A DNA stretch of 64,000 nt. It comes from Cryptosporidium bovis (taxonomy: Eukaryota; Apicomplexa; Conoidasida; Eucoccidiorida; Cryptosporidiidae). Position 1 is the stretch's first letter, and each line of letters opens with the position of its first letter. The stretch lies in assembly GCA_009768925.2 (NCBI GenBank), contig VHIT02000016.1:88232-152231 (forward strand), written 5' to 3'. Below are positions 9,047 to 19,100 of this stretch, piece after piece. The translations under genes were made by a program, and so were the position numbers. Below the pieces are notes generated by a model. The model searched no databases. It was not told the origin of the DNA and worked only from the letters and a program-made list of their open reading frames with translations.

Positions 9047-10963
9047 ATGGATTCAGACTGTTCTGAAAATGAAATGGACTTAAACGATCAAGTAAGTTTT
9101 GTTCTACAGTAATTAAATGTTTACTTAATTTTTTAGATTGTTAGACAATTGCGTGACATCGTGTTGGATGAACCAGAAAAAGAAGAAAATACAAGACAAG
9201 ATATCATTGATATGGGATTAGTACATGACTTATCATACGACTATGTTCATGGTAATGTAGAAATCATTTTAAAAAGCGATTATAATATTAAAGACAAAAT
9301 AAACGATAAAATGTTGGAACTAGGGTGGGTTAATTCAGTTGAAGTTTTGGTTAAAAATAAAAAAAAGATTGACTTACCATTAAATCCACTAGATAAAGTT
9401 AACAAGAATGAAGAAATTTTATCTTGTTTAAGAAAAGTTATTGACCCAGATTTAAACAAAGACATTGTTAGCTGTAACTTTGTTAAGGATTTATCATTTG
9501 ACTCTTCAAATGTTTACTTTACTTTAGAATTAACAACTCCAATATGTCCAATGAAGGATTTATTTGAAAAAAAGTGTATCAAAGCAATAAAAGATAATCT
9601 TAATTATGTAAAAGATGTAAATATAAATTTCACGTATAAATTAGAGACAAATAAGTCACTTCCAAAGGAAAAATTACATAGAAATTTGCACAAAGTATCA
9701 AATATTATTGCAATTAGTAGCTGTAAGGGGGGTGTAGGAAAATCAACAATAGCTGTTAATTTTGCATTTACATTGAGCTTAAAAGGTGCAAAAGTTGGAA
9801 TTGTTGATTGTGATATTTATGGTCCGAGTTTGGAACAACTCATTCCTATTGAAGAAAAGACTGTTTTTTTTAGGAAATCAAATGAAAACAGTCTAGATTC
9901 AGTAAAAATGAGTGACAGCAAAAGAGGCATTTGCAAAAGTAAAAATATTGACAATGGCTTCGAAGAAATTGAGGGATTTGTTCCAATAAATTATAAAAAT
10001 GTTAAGTTAATGAGTTATTCTTTTCTGTTAAATAATAAAACTGATTCAAATGACAACACGAAGGTATCAAGTATTCTAAGAGGACCAATTGCAGGATCAA
10101 TTGTAACACAACTAATTACAGAAACAATTTGGGAGGAACTTGATTATCTTGTACTTGATTTTCCACCTGGAACAGGCGACATTCAACTTTCAATTGCTCA
10201 AACTATTGCTATTGATGGATCAATAATAATCACCACTCCACAGGACCTCAGTATTTCTGATGTCGAAAGAGGTATTCATTTATTTAATAAACTAAATATA
10301 CCAATTTTAACCTTGGTTGAAAATATGTCTTATTTTCTTTGTGATGGTTGTAATAAAAACCATGAGATATTCTCAAGGGGTGACATTTCAAATATTTGCG
10401 AGAAATATGGATTTAAAAATGAGTTTAAGTTTCCTTTATCTAAGGATCTATCGAAATGTGTATTTTATTCGGAATCAAACGAAAAAAGATTTCCATTCGT
10501 GCTTGCTATAAATAAACCAAATTATATATTATCAACATTTGAAAGTCTTTGTGATTATATTGTTAGAAAACTATCAAAATATAAGTTTGGTCTGATTAAA
10601 CCAAAATTCAATTTCGATAACTTAGGACATATAGCATATTTTCAAATTCCTGAAGATTTAAATGAGATAATAATTAATGAGAATCCAGAACAGATTTTTT
10701 ACCACGATTTCAAAGTTAAATATTCTGAACTCAGAAAGTTATGTAAATGCGCACTGTGTTACAATCCTGTTGAAAAGAAACCTGAAAACAGAAATACTGA
10801 ATTCATTTCCCTTGAAATAGAAAGAATTGATATAATGGGTTCCTATGCTATTTCAATTGTTTGGAGTGATAATCATAATACAATAATTTCATATGACAAT
10901 TTGATCAAGAAATTCTATGAAAGAAAAGAAGTAAGGCTGTGTCAGGAATCATTGAATTGGTAA
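9047..10963 (+). CDS. HCF101-type P-loop Fe-S carrier with tandem MIP18-like domains, 2 exons
   Basis: A Mrp/Nbp35-family ATPase of the HCF101 type, which binds a [4Fe-4S] cluster and delivers it to target proteins. Exons 9047-9091 and 9137-10963 give 623 residues. Domains: a divergent MIP18/DUF59-like unit (about 16-88), a canonical one (about 105-182, with VIDPDLNKDIV and TTPICPM), the ParA/Mrp ATPase with deviant Walker A KGGVGKST (212-219), DCDIYGPS, FPPGTGDIQLS and a CDGC pair, then a C-terminal DUF971 domain (about 515-610, with LRKLCKCALC and YAISIVWSDNH). Residues about 245-305 form an insertion in the ATPase domain. No N-terminal transit peptide is visible: the first exon encodes only 15 acidic residues. 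A cytosolic role is therefore inferred, as reported for Toxoplasma HCF101 in cytosolic Fe-S assembly. The ATPase identity is certain; the first MIP18 unit is my inference. Confidence 0.9.
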
Positions 10964-11019
10964 ACAAAATTAACCAGTTATTAAAAAAAATTACTTGGGA
11001 AAATTTCAATAAAAATGTC

Positions 11020-11994
11020 TTAGTTTACATTCGTTATTGATTGGATAAATCTACAAATAAACTTCCCTTGAGATCTTTTTATGCGATTACCAAAGTCAAT
11101 AGGGCACATTGACCCAGTTTTTCTTGTTCCCCTTTGCAACAAACAACTACAGTTCGAATTTATTTCATTTGGTTTAAATGGTGTATTACCATCATAAGGT
11201 TGGTACCACCATGTTTTTTCATGTAAAAAATAAGTCCCTATTGGATACAAACAAATAGGTGGTTCAATGTTTTCAATTTCTCTTATGAGAACTGCTCTAA
11301 CTAAATTACTCATTTCTTTGTCAGACTTCCATTCAAGTTCGTCATTTCCAATATTCTCATCAAATTTGTACGTTCCTAATCCACTAGTTTCCCATTCTTT
11401 GATGTATGTCCCAGGTTTTTGTATTAACTCAACGACTATTTGCCACCACTTCTCGCTTGATTTCAATTTAAACGGTGCAGAATAAAGTCCAAAACTTGCA
11501 TATATCAAAGAGGGCGAGGTAAAAATAAAAAATTGATCGGGAATGTGTCCTTGTCTTATATGTACTGTTACATTATTTGGAACAACTAACCTTTTATCTT
11601 TCACAATGCTTTTTATTGCTTCATGTGTCGTCCCATGAAAAGACAAATCCCAGTCTTTTGTAATTTCACCTTCACAAGTATTCAGTTTTAGTGGATATCT
11701 AGACCAACCTCTCGAAAATAATAATCTATTCTCACTTCCTAATTCAAAGTTGTGTCCACATTCAATGCGGTTGCATGTTCTTCTTTCCATGTCAATATAA
11801 TCCTTAATCTCAAGGAAGTCAATAATAACATCTGTATTTTTCAAACATTTACATGGTATTCGATTCGATAGATTAACTTGATTTTTTTTTAGACAAAGGG
11901 TATATGGTTGCTTAGAATCATTATTATCCTTGGTTTTGAATTTTAACAAGTTTAATTTATGACTATAATCTACAAAATTATTTTTATTGTGCAT
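11020..11994 (-). CDS. Protein with a possible PARP-like (FHGT) fold
   Basis: The 324-residue product has an N-terminal Cys/Lys-rich part (CLKK, CKCLKN, CNRIECGH) and a core that resembles ADP-ribosyltransferase-type folds. The core reads WDLSFHGTTHEAIKSIV, then about 35 residues, then FIFTSPSLIYASFGLYSAPF, then a strand with WWQIVVELIQKPGTY. HG(T) followed by a SP-S-x-x-YA segment is the pattern in which PARP-like enzymes place their NAD-binding His and Tyr. I cannot see the third catalytic residue with confidence. The C-terminus contains a CSCLLQRGTRKTGSMC patch that could bind metal. There is no signal peptide. The gene is convergent with the HCF101 gene, 56 bp between stop codons. The fold assignment is an inference from motif spacing; the protein could equally belong to an unrelated conserved family. 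Confidence 0.5.
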   Translation of the reverse strand: MHNKNNFVDYSHKLNLLKFKTKDNNDSKQPYTLCLKKNQVNLSNRIPCKCLKNTDVIIDFLEIKDYIDMERRTCNRIECGHNFELGSENRLLFSRGWSRYPLKLNTCEGEITKDWDLSFHGTTHEAIKSIVKDKRLVVPNNVTVHIRQGHIPDQFFIFTSPSLIYASFGLYSAPFKLKSSEKWWQIVVELIQKPGTYIKEWETSGLGTYKFDENIGNDELEWKSDKEMSNLVRAVLIREIENIEPPICLYPIGTYFLHEKTWWYQPYDGNTPFKPNEINSNCSCLLQRGTRKTGSMCPIDFGNRIKRSQGKFICRFIQSITNVN

Positions 11995-12221
11995 CTATTA
12001 TAAATTTGTACATGTGTGAGTTGACGATAATTAGAAAGAATTTTATAAAATATTATTAGAAAAAGGATTTATAACCACTCTAAACAACAATGAGGAATCT
12101 ATACACAACATTTTTTTTAGATGTTATAACATTCTAATTAAGTAGCCCAGACCTCTCTTTGCAAATAATTGTGAGAAATAAGTGTTTGGAATTTACCACA
12201 TTTTGCATTTTAAACAAAAAT

Positions 12222-14981
12222 TTAAGTTACTCTCAATAAATTTTTAATTTCAATTGATAAGTAATCACACAAGACTATATTATAATTTAAATTCAAGGAT
12301 TGAGTTAATATTTCAATGGGGCCTAGATCCCAATAACAGTTAATTCTCTTTATCTTATTCCACTCGAAACCTCTTTCAGGTTTTGATAAAAAAAATCTTT
12401 GAATAGTATCTTTCTGTGTTTCTTTTTCACCAGTTAGTAATTCAAATGCGATTAAATGTATCCATGTATCACCCAATTTACTGTCAACTTCAATTGCTCT
12501 TTCAAACCATTTTCTTGCTTTTAAATGATCATTCTTTCTCCAAAACAAGATTGCAATTGCAGACAAGATGTATGGATCATTTTCACATCTTTCAAGAGCA
12601 TATAGGTATTTTGATCTCTGGTTTCTTTCTGGTTCAGAAAAAACACTTTCAGCGTGCAATAATCCGGATTTTGGACATTCCTTAAGAGCCTTCGAGATTA
12701 GTTGTGGGATGAAAGGCTTATTTCCTGCCTTTCTTTCTAGCTGGATCGTCTGAATCCAGAGTTCTGGTTGATTTTTTATTTTTGAACGAGCTAAATCAAG
12801 TACTGTCCTTGCTTTTTTCCAATTCATTTCACTGATTAATAAATCAACTATTGAGAGCCATAAATCGACAGACTCAGGACAGTGTTTCACTCCATTTTCA
12901 AGTATAGAAATGGTTTCTGTTATTTCATTCTCATGTTTTTCATGATGTACCTTTCCATATAATAACCAAAGTTCTGGTGAGTTTGAAAATGCCTTTACAG
13001 AATCAGAGCAATATAAAATACAACGATCGTACTCCTTTTGTTTTCTTTCAAATTGAATGGACTCTATCCATATATTAATTGTTGGGGAACTTACCCTCTC
13101 TCTTTCAAGAAGTATCCTTGCACGCTCTATTTCACCCTGAGAATTTTCTAGTTTGACAGCAGCAAGTAATATTTGTTCCTTATTCCTAACACTTGTGTAG
13201 CCTTTTGATAGAATAAAACGTGCCAATTCAATATTTCCGTTATTTGCTTGGTTATTTGCAGCTTTTAACCATAAAACTTCCTTTCCAGGGCAATGTTTCA
13301 ATGACTCTTGTAACACAGAATCCATTCTATCTTTCCCACCAAACTTTTCTTCGAAATCTGCCCATTTAATCCAAAAACTTTTTTTGGTTTTTAATTTCAA
13401 ACGGGATGTATCAAATACTGTCCTTGCGGTAATTATATTGCCATTTTCAACTAATTTGTCAATTTCAGAAAACAATTCATCCTTAGATATGTCTTCATTA
13501 CCTAAAAATAATGTATTTTTAATTATAGATTTGCATGTACAAGGGAAACCATCTTTCTCACATTGAGAAGCCTTTTCTAACCAATCTGTTCTTGAATGGA
13601 CAAATCTTTTTGCGGATAGGCTTGAAATACAACGCTTTATAATTTTTTCAACCTTCTCAGTTTTATTAACACTTTCCTCAAGTTTTGCTGCAGCGACCCA
13701 AATTCCAGGATTTGTTGGTAGTTCCTTTCTAGCATCATTTAATATCTTTTGAGAGTCAGAATAACTACTGAGAGACGCTAATCTCAACCAAAATTCCTCG
13801 TGTTGTGGAACACACTTAACTGCATTTGTGAGGAGATGCCTTTCTGATTCTTGTTCAACTAAAGATATAGCTTCTTTCCATAACTTTAATGAATTGGGTA
13901 ATATTTCAAGGGCCTTTTTGATTATTAATAGCTTCCTGTTTTTTGTATTTTCTCTATTAGCTGCCTCTAGCCATATTTTTGCAGAGTTTGGTGCATTTTT
14001 TACTGCATTCGAAAGTATTTTGTTAATATCTCCTGGTTTTCCCAACCTTATCGCTTCCAGCCAAATATCCTCGTTCTTTGGACACATATCACATCCTTTA
14101 TTCAATACTTCTCTTGCTTGCGAGATTCTACCCATAACTTCCTCGAATCTCGCAGCTGCTATCCAACCAGGCGCATGTTTCGGGTTTGTGTTGACTATAG
14201 ATTTAAGAAGTAACCTGGCTTTCTTGATATCAGAAACATCGCCGTTTATTTTAATGTCTAAAGAATTTAATGTATTTAAATAATTATCTGAGTCAATGAC
14301 AGACTGTCCATGGACATTGTCCATGGCTTTATCCAGCTTTAATGAAAGAATGTTTCCTTTTGCAGTTCCAAGTTCATTCAACGAATAGAAATGATTTGTT
14401 TCATTTTTAGATGAATGGTTGTTACTCTCCTTCAAGATTTCAAGGGATTCTTTTTTCGCAGAATCAATTATATGATCAGGGATTGGAGTATAATAGTTTG
14501 CATTTTTTTTTACCGAATAATCACTTAATTCTGGTATGCCATCCCATTCTTCAAGTTTAACATCACTTAAAGACTGTTTTAAATCTAGAAATTGTTGTTG
14601 TAGCGTTGGTCTGTGTTCTCTTGTTTTTGTTATTTCTTCTCTAAGTCTTTTTTCCCTTTGAATCTTTCTTCTTGAACTAAGTTTTTCATCAATCATATCA
14701 TATATACTATCTGCCTGTCTGTCTTCATCGTCATATTTAATATTCTTGAATAAACCCTCATTAAAACCAGAAAATTTATCAAATTTGGTGTCCGAGTAAT
14801 CACCGAAATCAGCCTCTATTACAATTGCTGAATCATCCCTACTTACACCACTTGCGAAACCAACTGCTCCACGACCTTTACCTGGAACATAGTCTGGTGG
14901 AGGCTCACCAAATATATTATTTCTTTTTGAGTTATCTTGTGCAGAATTTAATCCCAAAGAATAATTATATTGTTCATTCAT
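12222..14981 (-). CDS. PRPF6: U4/U6.U5 tri-snRNP splicing factor PRPF6/Prp6
   Basis: PRPF6 bridges U5 and U4/U6 snRNPs in the tri-snRNP and is needed for spliceosome activation in the nucleus. The single-exon product is 919 residues (human 941). The N-terminal PRP1_N domain opens with PPPDYVPGKGRGAVGFASG and includes RDD, the acidic segment around FDKFSGFNEGLF, and the helical stretch with DDEDRQADSIYDMIDEKL. From about residue 250 onward it is built of HAT/TPR-like repeats, recognisable by recurrent W-x-x-A/E patterns such as APGWIAAARFEE, NEDIWLEAIRLGK and PGIWVAAAKLEE. The frame is intact. PRPF4 of the same complex lies 33 kb to the right. The start is the first ATG, giving MNEQ before the PRP1_N domain. 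Confidence 0.96.
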   Translation of the reverse strand: MNEQYNYSLGLNSAQDNSKRNNIFGEPPPDYVPGKGRGAVGFASGVSRDDSAIVIEADFGDYSDTKFDKFSGFNEGLFKNIKYDDEDRQADSIYDMIDEKLSSRRKIQREKRLREEITKTREHRPTLQQQFLDLKQSLSDVKLEEWDGIPELSDYSVKKNANYYTPIPDHIIDSAKKESLEILKESNNHSSKNETNHFYSLNELGTAKGNILSLKLDKAMDNVHGQSVIDSDNYLNTLNSLDIKINGDVSDIKKARLLLKSIVNTNPKHAPGWIAAARFEEVMGRISQAREVLNKGCDMCPKNEDIWLEAIRLGKPGDINKILSNAVKNAPNSAKIWLEAANRENTKNRKLLIIKKALEILPNSLKLWKEAISLVEQESERHLLTNAVKCVPQHEEFWLRLASLSSYSDSQKILNDARKELPTNPGIWVAAAKLEESVNKTEKVEKIIKRCISSLSAKRFVHSRTDWLEKASQCEKDGFPCTCKSIIKNTLFLGNEDISKDELFSEIDKLVENGNIITARTVFDTSRLKLKTKKSFWIKWADFEEKFGGKDRMDSVLQESLKHCPGKEVLWLKAANNQANNGNIELARFILSKGYTSVRNKEQILLAAVKLENSQGEIERARILLERERVSSPTINIWIESIQFERKQKEYDRCILYCSDSVKAFSNSPELWLLYGKVHHEKHENEITETISILENGVKHCPESVDLWLSIVDLLISEMNWKKARTVLDLARSKIKNQPELWIQTIQLERKAGNKPFIPQLISKALKECPKSGLLHAESVFSEPERNQRSKYLYALERCENDPYILSAIAILFWRKNDHLKARKWFERAIEVDSKLGDTWIHLIAFELLTGEKETQKDTIQRFFLSKPERGFEWNKIKRINCYWDLGPIEILTQSLNLNYNIVLCDYLSIEIKNLLRVT

Positions 14982-15083
14982 TATAACAAATAATATTCAG
15001 GAAATACTCATTCTTAAAATAATTAAAAAAAAAAAAACCGCATATTAAACATGTAATGAATGTATATAGGCAAAGTTATTAAT

Positions 15084-15860
15084 TCATACGGTTCTGTCAA
15101 GTATTAGCTCTGTATACGCTCTAGGACCTTCTGTGTAACTATCTCCTATAGATATAAGCCATTTTTCTCTCTCTAAAAACAACAATAGCTTTCTTACTGG
15201 TAACAGCGTAGAAGTGAATTAAAAGAAAATAAAAAAGGAAACATACCATCTTCTTTATTCATTTCACGTAAATCCTTGTTTAGGCAAATTTCATCAAATG
15301 ATACAGGACCATCTACGCTAAATTTTTCGTATTCAAATGTGGTATTCTATCGAACTTACCTTTTGAAACAATATAACTTAATAATTCTTATGACTAAAGT
15401 TAGTGATTAAAAGAGAAATAAAATAGAAAACATACCTTTTGCTTCACTAAATTCATTCATTTTTTTAATTCCAAGTGAAAGTAGTGCATACTTCTCTGGA
15501 CTAGAAGATTTAATGTCGCTTGAATCCTCAATGTTGCTTCTAATCCCAATGTACTCTTCACCTTTCCTATCACTTGTAATAATTATTTCCATCAATAGCA
15601 TTCTTAACTCATCATTACAAGCATCAACCAGTTCGAAAATATTTTCAAAAGAGTACTCAGTGTACTCCTATTGAAGTTAAATTATTTGATTAGGGAAAGA
15701 AAAAAAAAACTTACGTTCAATACTCTCAAAAAATTGCTAGCATCCCTGACACTCGTAACCTTAGGAAATTAATTATAAGAAAAGGTTATTGTCGAAACCA
15801 TACCTTTACAAGCATAATACATTGTAAAAATAAGGAGATGACCCTTTTTCTGTTATTCAT
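15084..15860 (-). CDS. Nse1-like SMC5/6 complex subunit lacking the RING, 6 exons
   Basis: Six small exons (15804-15860, 15715-15759, 15436-15667, 15360-15393, 15247-15317, 15084-15172) join in phase to 175 residues. The product resembles NSMCE1/Nse1, which with Nse3 and Nse4 forms the kleisin-side module of the SMC5/6 genome-stability complex. Evidence: an N-terminal winged-helix opening RKRVISLFLQCIM parallel to RRFLQLLM of NSMCE1, a central segment with YALLSLGIKKMNEF, and a second winged helix ending in REKWLISIGDSYTEGPRAYTEL. The latter matches the Nse1 pattern of KWLIxxxGxFTLHGRAxLEM. The human protein continues with a zinc-binding RING; here the stop follows 7 residues after TEL and PRPF6 starts 102 bases later, so no RING is encoded. 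Exon 4 is only 34 nt. The gene diverges from prefoldin 3 with 89 bp between the starts. Confidence 0.78.
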
Positions 15861-15949
15861 CGGGGTTTTTATAAAAACAATGATCAGATGATCTATTTGC
15901 GGTAACTTTACAAGGAAAAAAATAATTTCTATTTTAAAAGAATTTAAGT

Positions 15950-16591
15950 ATGATTTCTGATCTTGTAGTTAAAGATGAGTTCGGTCCAGGAAACATTCCA
16001 AAGGCTATGTTTATCTCCTCTATTGAAGAGTTTGTCGGAGAAAAGTCAATATATAATATTTTGGAGAGCATCCAATTGTTAAATAGAAAATACAAGCTAA
16101 TGGAGAACTCCTTTAAAGCGCAACAAGAATCTCTAGTTCTAAAAATACCAGATATTGAATTGGCAATAGATACAATAACTCAGAGACAAAGGTTATTTGT
16201 AAGTTTAAGTTTTTTGTTGTTGTAAATTTTTTACTCTTTAGAATTCAAATATCCAAGAAGATCGTTTTTATTTCCCTCTTGCGGATAATCTACTTGCAAA
16301 AGGGACCTCGTTACCGTCAAACAATGTTTACCTTTGGTTAGGGGTATGTTTATAATCACTCTTTTTGTCAATAAAATAACTTTTTAGGCAAACACTGTAC
16401 TGGAGTACTCATTAGAAGAAGCTATGGAAGTATTGAATTCAAACCTGTCTACCGCAAAAAACACAATAAAGATATACCAAAAATCACTGGACTTTATCAG
16501 AGAACAAATAACTATCCTTGAAGTAAACACTGCAAGAATTCATAACTACGGAGTGATGATAAGAAAATCAAAGCAAGGAAACGCAAACTGA
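15950..16591 (+). CDS. Prefoldin subunit 3 (VBP1), 3 exons
   Basis: Alpha-type subunit of the prefoldin hexamer, a cytosolic chaperone that hands unfolded actin and tubulin to the CCT chaperonin. Exons 15950-16198, 16242-16343 and 16388-16591 give 184 residues (human VBP1 197). The N-terminus has NIPKAMFISSIEEFV, matching the IPKAVFVEDVDSFM signature. A long first coiled coil includes YKLMENSFKAQQ and LKIPDIELAI. The beta-hairpin region carries FYFPLADNLLAKG and VYLWLGANTVLEYSLEEA, and a second coiled coil follows to the end. The introns are 43-44 nt and GT-AG. The start at 15950 is the first ATG. It shares a short divergent promoter with the Nse1-like gene. Confidence 0.95.
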
Positions 16592-16736
16592 AAGACAAGT
16601 GACTTCAAAGAAATTTAGGGGATTCAATCTAGTCTCAAACTATTTAAGCAAAGATCTAACCTTGGTATAAACCACGTAATGTTGCCATTACAGTCATGTT
16701 GCTTGCTCTAAACTAATAATTGTTTCTTAAGTGTCT

Positions 16737-17198
16737 TTATGGACTCATTGTTCCCTTCTTACTACCTTTCTTCCCGATTAGTGCCTTGCCCATCAAAGAC
16801 TTTTCGATATGAGGTATAACACCACCACCAGCTATTGTGGCTTTGATTAGGGAGTCAAGTTCCTCATCACCTCTGATGGCCAACTGAAGATGTCTGGGTG
16901 TTATACGCTTTACTTTAAGGTCCTTTGAGGCATTCCCTGCTAGCTCCAGTACTTCTGCTGTAAGATATTCTAATATTGCAGCTGCATAAACTGAAGCCGT
17001 TGAGCCCACACGACAATCACCAGGGATACGATGCTTCAACATACGTTGAATACGACCAACAGGGAATTGTAAACCTGCACGAGCTGCTCTTGATGTCGGT
17101 TGTTTCTTGCTTCCCTTCCCCGAACCAGCCTTTCCCTTACCACCGACCTTTCCACCAACTTTACCACCTATTTTTCCAGAAGAAGTAGTGGCATCCAT
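16737..17198 (-). CDS. Histone H2A.Z
   Basis: Variant histone H2A.Z of 153 residues, single exon, starting at the ATG at 17198. The core after residue 40 is nearly invariant with other H2A.Z proteins: [56 protein letters not shown] and the diagnostic [18 protein letters not shown] of the H2A.Z docking domain, rather than the canonical H2A tail. The first 32 residues are Gly/Lys-rich, with tandem GGKV/GGKG units offering many acetylatable lysines, as described for apicomplexan H2A.Z tails. The SWR1/NuA4 subunit SWC4, which acts in H2A.Z deposition, is encoded 29 kb away. Transcription diverges from the PCID2-like gene across 542 bp. Confidence 0.97.
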   Translation of the reverse strand: MDATTSSGKIGGKVGGKVGGKGKAGSGKGSKKQPTSRAARAGLQFPVGRIQRMLKHRIPGDCRVGSTASVYAAAILEYLTAEVLELAGNASKDLKVKRITPRHLQLAIRGDEELDSLIKATIAGGGVIPHIEKSLMGKALIGKKGSKKGTMSP

Positions 17199-17740
17199 TG
17201 CTCACTTTTTTTATATTTACTTAAGGTGCAGAAAAAAAGTATTTGATTTACAAGAGAACAAACTGATTGAAAATCACTATTCCGTAGATTGTTTTTTTCT
17301 TCATGTGGACAATTTGTATGAGCGCTAAAACATGCCGCAAAAAATAACTTTTGTATGCATGTTTAGTGGATTTTGAAAATCGAATCATGAAAATTGACAA
17401 GACTATTTAGGAGGCATAAATATTTTATTCCATACATTAAGTTTGCCAGGTAAATTTTCAAATTTAACACATACTTTTTATATCAAAGTTTTGATAATTA
17501 CATTGTTGTCTGCATTACTGATACTACTAAAATGTGTTTCCGACCTCATTAAATAAATAGTTGTTCAAGGGGTAAACATGTCTAAAAAACATTATTTTAG
17601 ATAATTATGTAAATATTGTAGAATCTTATAGTAGGTTATTCTTTTTATTCTTTCTTTTTTATAAGGTCTTTAGAAAATTTTCTGACTTTAGAAATTGGCG
17701 CAATTTGCTATTCCTTTGAAATGGAAACGAGGACTTGGAA
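17199..17740. promoter_or_regulatory. Divergent promoter region of H2A.Z and the PCID2-like gene
   Basis: No gene is seen here. Both flanking genes start outward from this 542-bp gap, so it must hold both promoters. A TTGGCGC site at 17695-17701 lies about 40 bases before the PCID2-like start and resembles an E2F/DP half-site. A T-rich tract (17641-17672) sits just before it. No TATA box can be distinguished from the AT background. Confidence 0.45.
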
Positions 17741-19018
17741 ATGTTAGCTCAAGAATGTAAGCACATTATTAAATGGATATCTAGTGTTGAGTCTGGAGTA
17801 AATAGAAGAGATGGCAAGCTATTATCAAATCTTTTTAGTATAAGACATTTCAGGAATTTGTACAGAGGTAATATTACTTTATCTACACAAGATATAAAGG
17901 TAATTACACAGAAACATTTTCAGAACTCAAATTCAACATTTTCAGGTGTATTATTAACTTTAATTGAAAATTTTCTGGAGTTAAATAGAGAAATAACAAA
18001 ACCTAATTGCCAGTGGGGTACCGTACTTTCGAATGTAACAGCTTTACTTAATAGCTGGATAGAGGTTTATCGAGATCCGGATGCAATACCTTGTCATTGG
18101 GTTGTCCCTGTACTTTCATCCACATGCATTCTTATATCGAAAATAGGTATTTTAGCTGATTCCAAATTGAATTCTGGTGACTTTGAAGATGAAGAAAGTG
18201 ATGATTATCAAAACAGATATCAAATCGCAGTTCTCAATTCAATCAGACAACAAATTGGTAAATTTAGGGGTGATGAGGATAGACAAGCAGGATATGTTAT
18301 ATTAATGACTGAAAGTATTAAGTGTTGCATGCAACTCAGGAACATGCAGATGGCCTCAACGTTCATAAAGCATATAGAGTCTTCAAATATAAATTTAGAG
18401 AAAGTTCCCCGGGGACCAATGGTATTATTCTGTTATTTCCTCGGTAAACTTTACATGCAGCAGGATAGATTTACCCTTGCAGAAGAACAATTAATGTGGG
18501 CATTTGGACACAGTGGAAAGAAAAAGACTAAATTAAAGAGTAATATTTTAGAATGTTTAATACCAGTGAAACTTAGACTTGGTTTTATTCCAAGAATCTC
18601 ATTACTTAAGAAGTACGATTTAAAACATTATGTGGAAATATCAAAGGCATTAATACATGGTAATATTAAGCTCTTTGAACTTGCAATTGAAAAGTATTCA
18701 TCAATATTTATTGCACATGGAACAATACTTTGTGTTGAAAGGGTAAAGTTTATTGTTTATAGAAATTTGATGAAGCGAATTCGTAATTGGTGTTCCAAAA
18801 ATGTAAAGGGAGACTCAAATAAGCTCACCTTTTCAATATTTGAAGTGGGTTTCAAGTGGCAATCTGATGAATTATTTGATCAACATGAAATGGCATGTAT
18901 TTGTGCTAACTTGATTAAGTTAGGTTATGTTAAAGGTTATATTTCATGGGAACATCAGGTAATTGTGTTCTCTGCAAATGATCCTTTTCCAACACTAAAA
19001 AACATTAAAATACCATAA
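17741..19018 (+). CDS. PCID2/Thp1-like PCI-domain subunit of TREX-2
   Basis: A PCI-domain protein of the PCID2/Thp1/CSN12 family, which partners Sac3/GANP in the TREX-2 complex for mRNA export and transcription-coupled genome stability. The single exon gives 425 residues from the ATG at 17741 (human PCID2 399). Characteristic stretches are YFLGKLYMQQDRFTLAEEQL, the ILECLIPVKLRLGFIP helix, LKKYDLKHYVEISKALIHGN, VERVKFIVYRNLMKRI and the winged-helix end with ACICANLIKLGYVKGYISW and NDPFPTL. A second ATG 21 bases upstream (17720) is in another frame and stops at once. The PCI winged helix is intact. A Sac3 gene is not in the window. Confidence 0.93.
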   Translation: MLAQECKHIIKWISSVESGVNRRDGKLLSNLFSIRHFRNLYRGNITLSTQDIKVITQKHFQNSNSTFSGVLLTLIENFLELNREITKPNCQWGTVLSNVTALLNSWIEVYRDPDAIPCHWVVPVLSSTCILISKIGILADSKLNSGDFEDEESDDYQNRYQIAVLNSIRQQIGKFRGDEDRQAGYVILMTESIKCCMQLRNMQMASTFIKHIESSNINLEKVPRGPMVLFCYFLGKLYMQQDRFTLAEEQLMWAFGHSGKKKTKLKSNILECLIPVKLRLGFIPRISLLKKYDLKHYVEISKALIHGNIKLFELAIEKYSSIFIAHGTILCVERVKFIVYRNLMKRIRNWCSKNVKGDSNKLTFSIFEVGFKWQSDELFDQHEMACICANLIKLGYVKGYISWEHQVIVFSANDPFPTLKNIKIP

Positions 19019-19100
19019 TCCATAGCGAAATTATTTTTATTTTTTATGTTATTGTAACCGAGCTGAATTCAACATTTGACTTTTCCACCCTGATACTTTT

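Noticed and set aside
9047-10963. Plastid or bacterial origin of the HCF101 gene
   Set aside because: There is no transit peptide, it has an intron and AT-rich codon use like its neighbours, and HCF101-type proteins are known in apicomplexan cytosol.
13828-14283. 151-codon plus-strand frame inside PRPF6
   Set aside because: It lies fully antisense to conserved HAT-repeat coding sequence, with hydrophobic composition typical of reverse-strand shadows.
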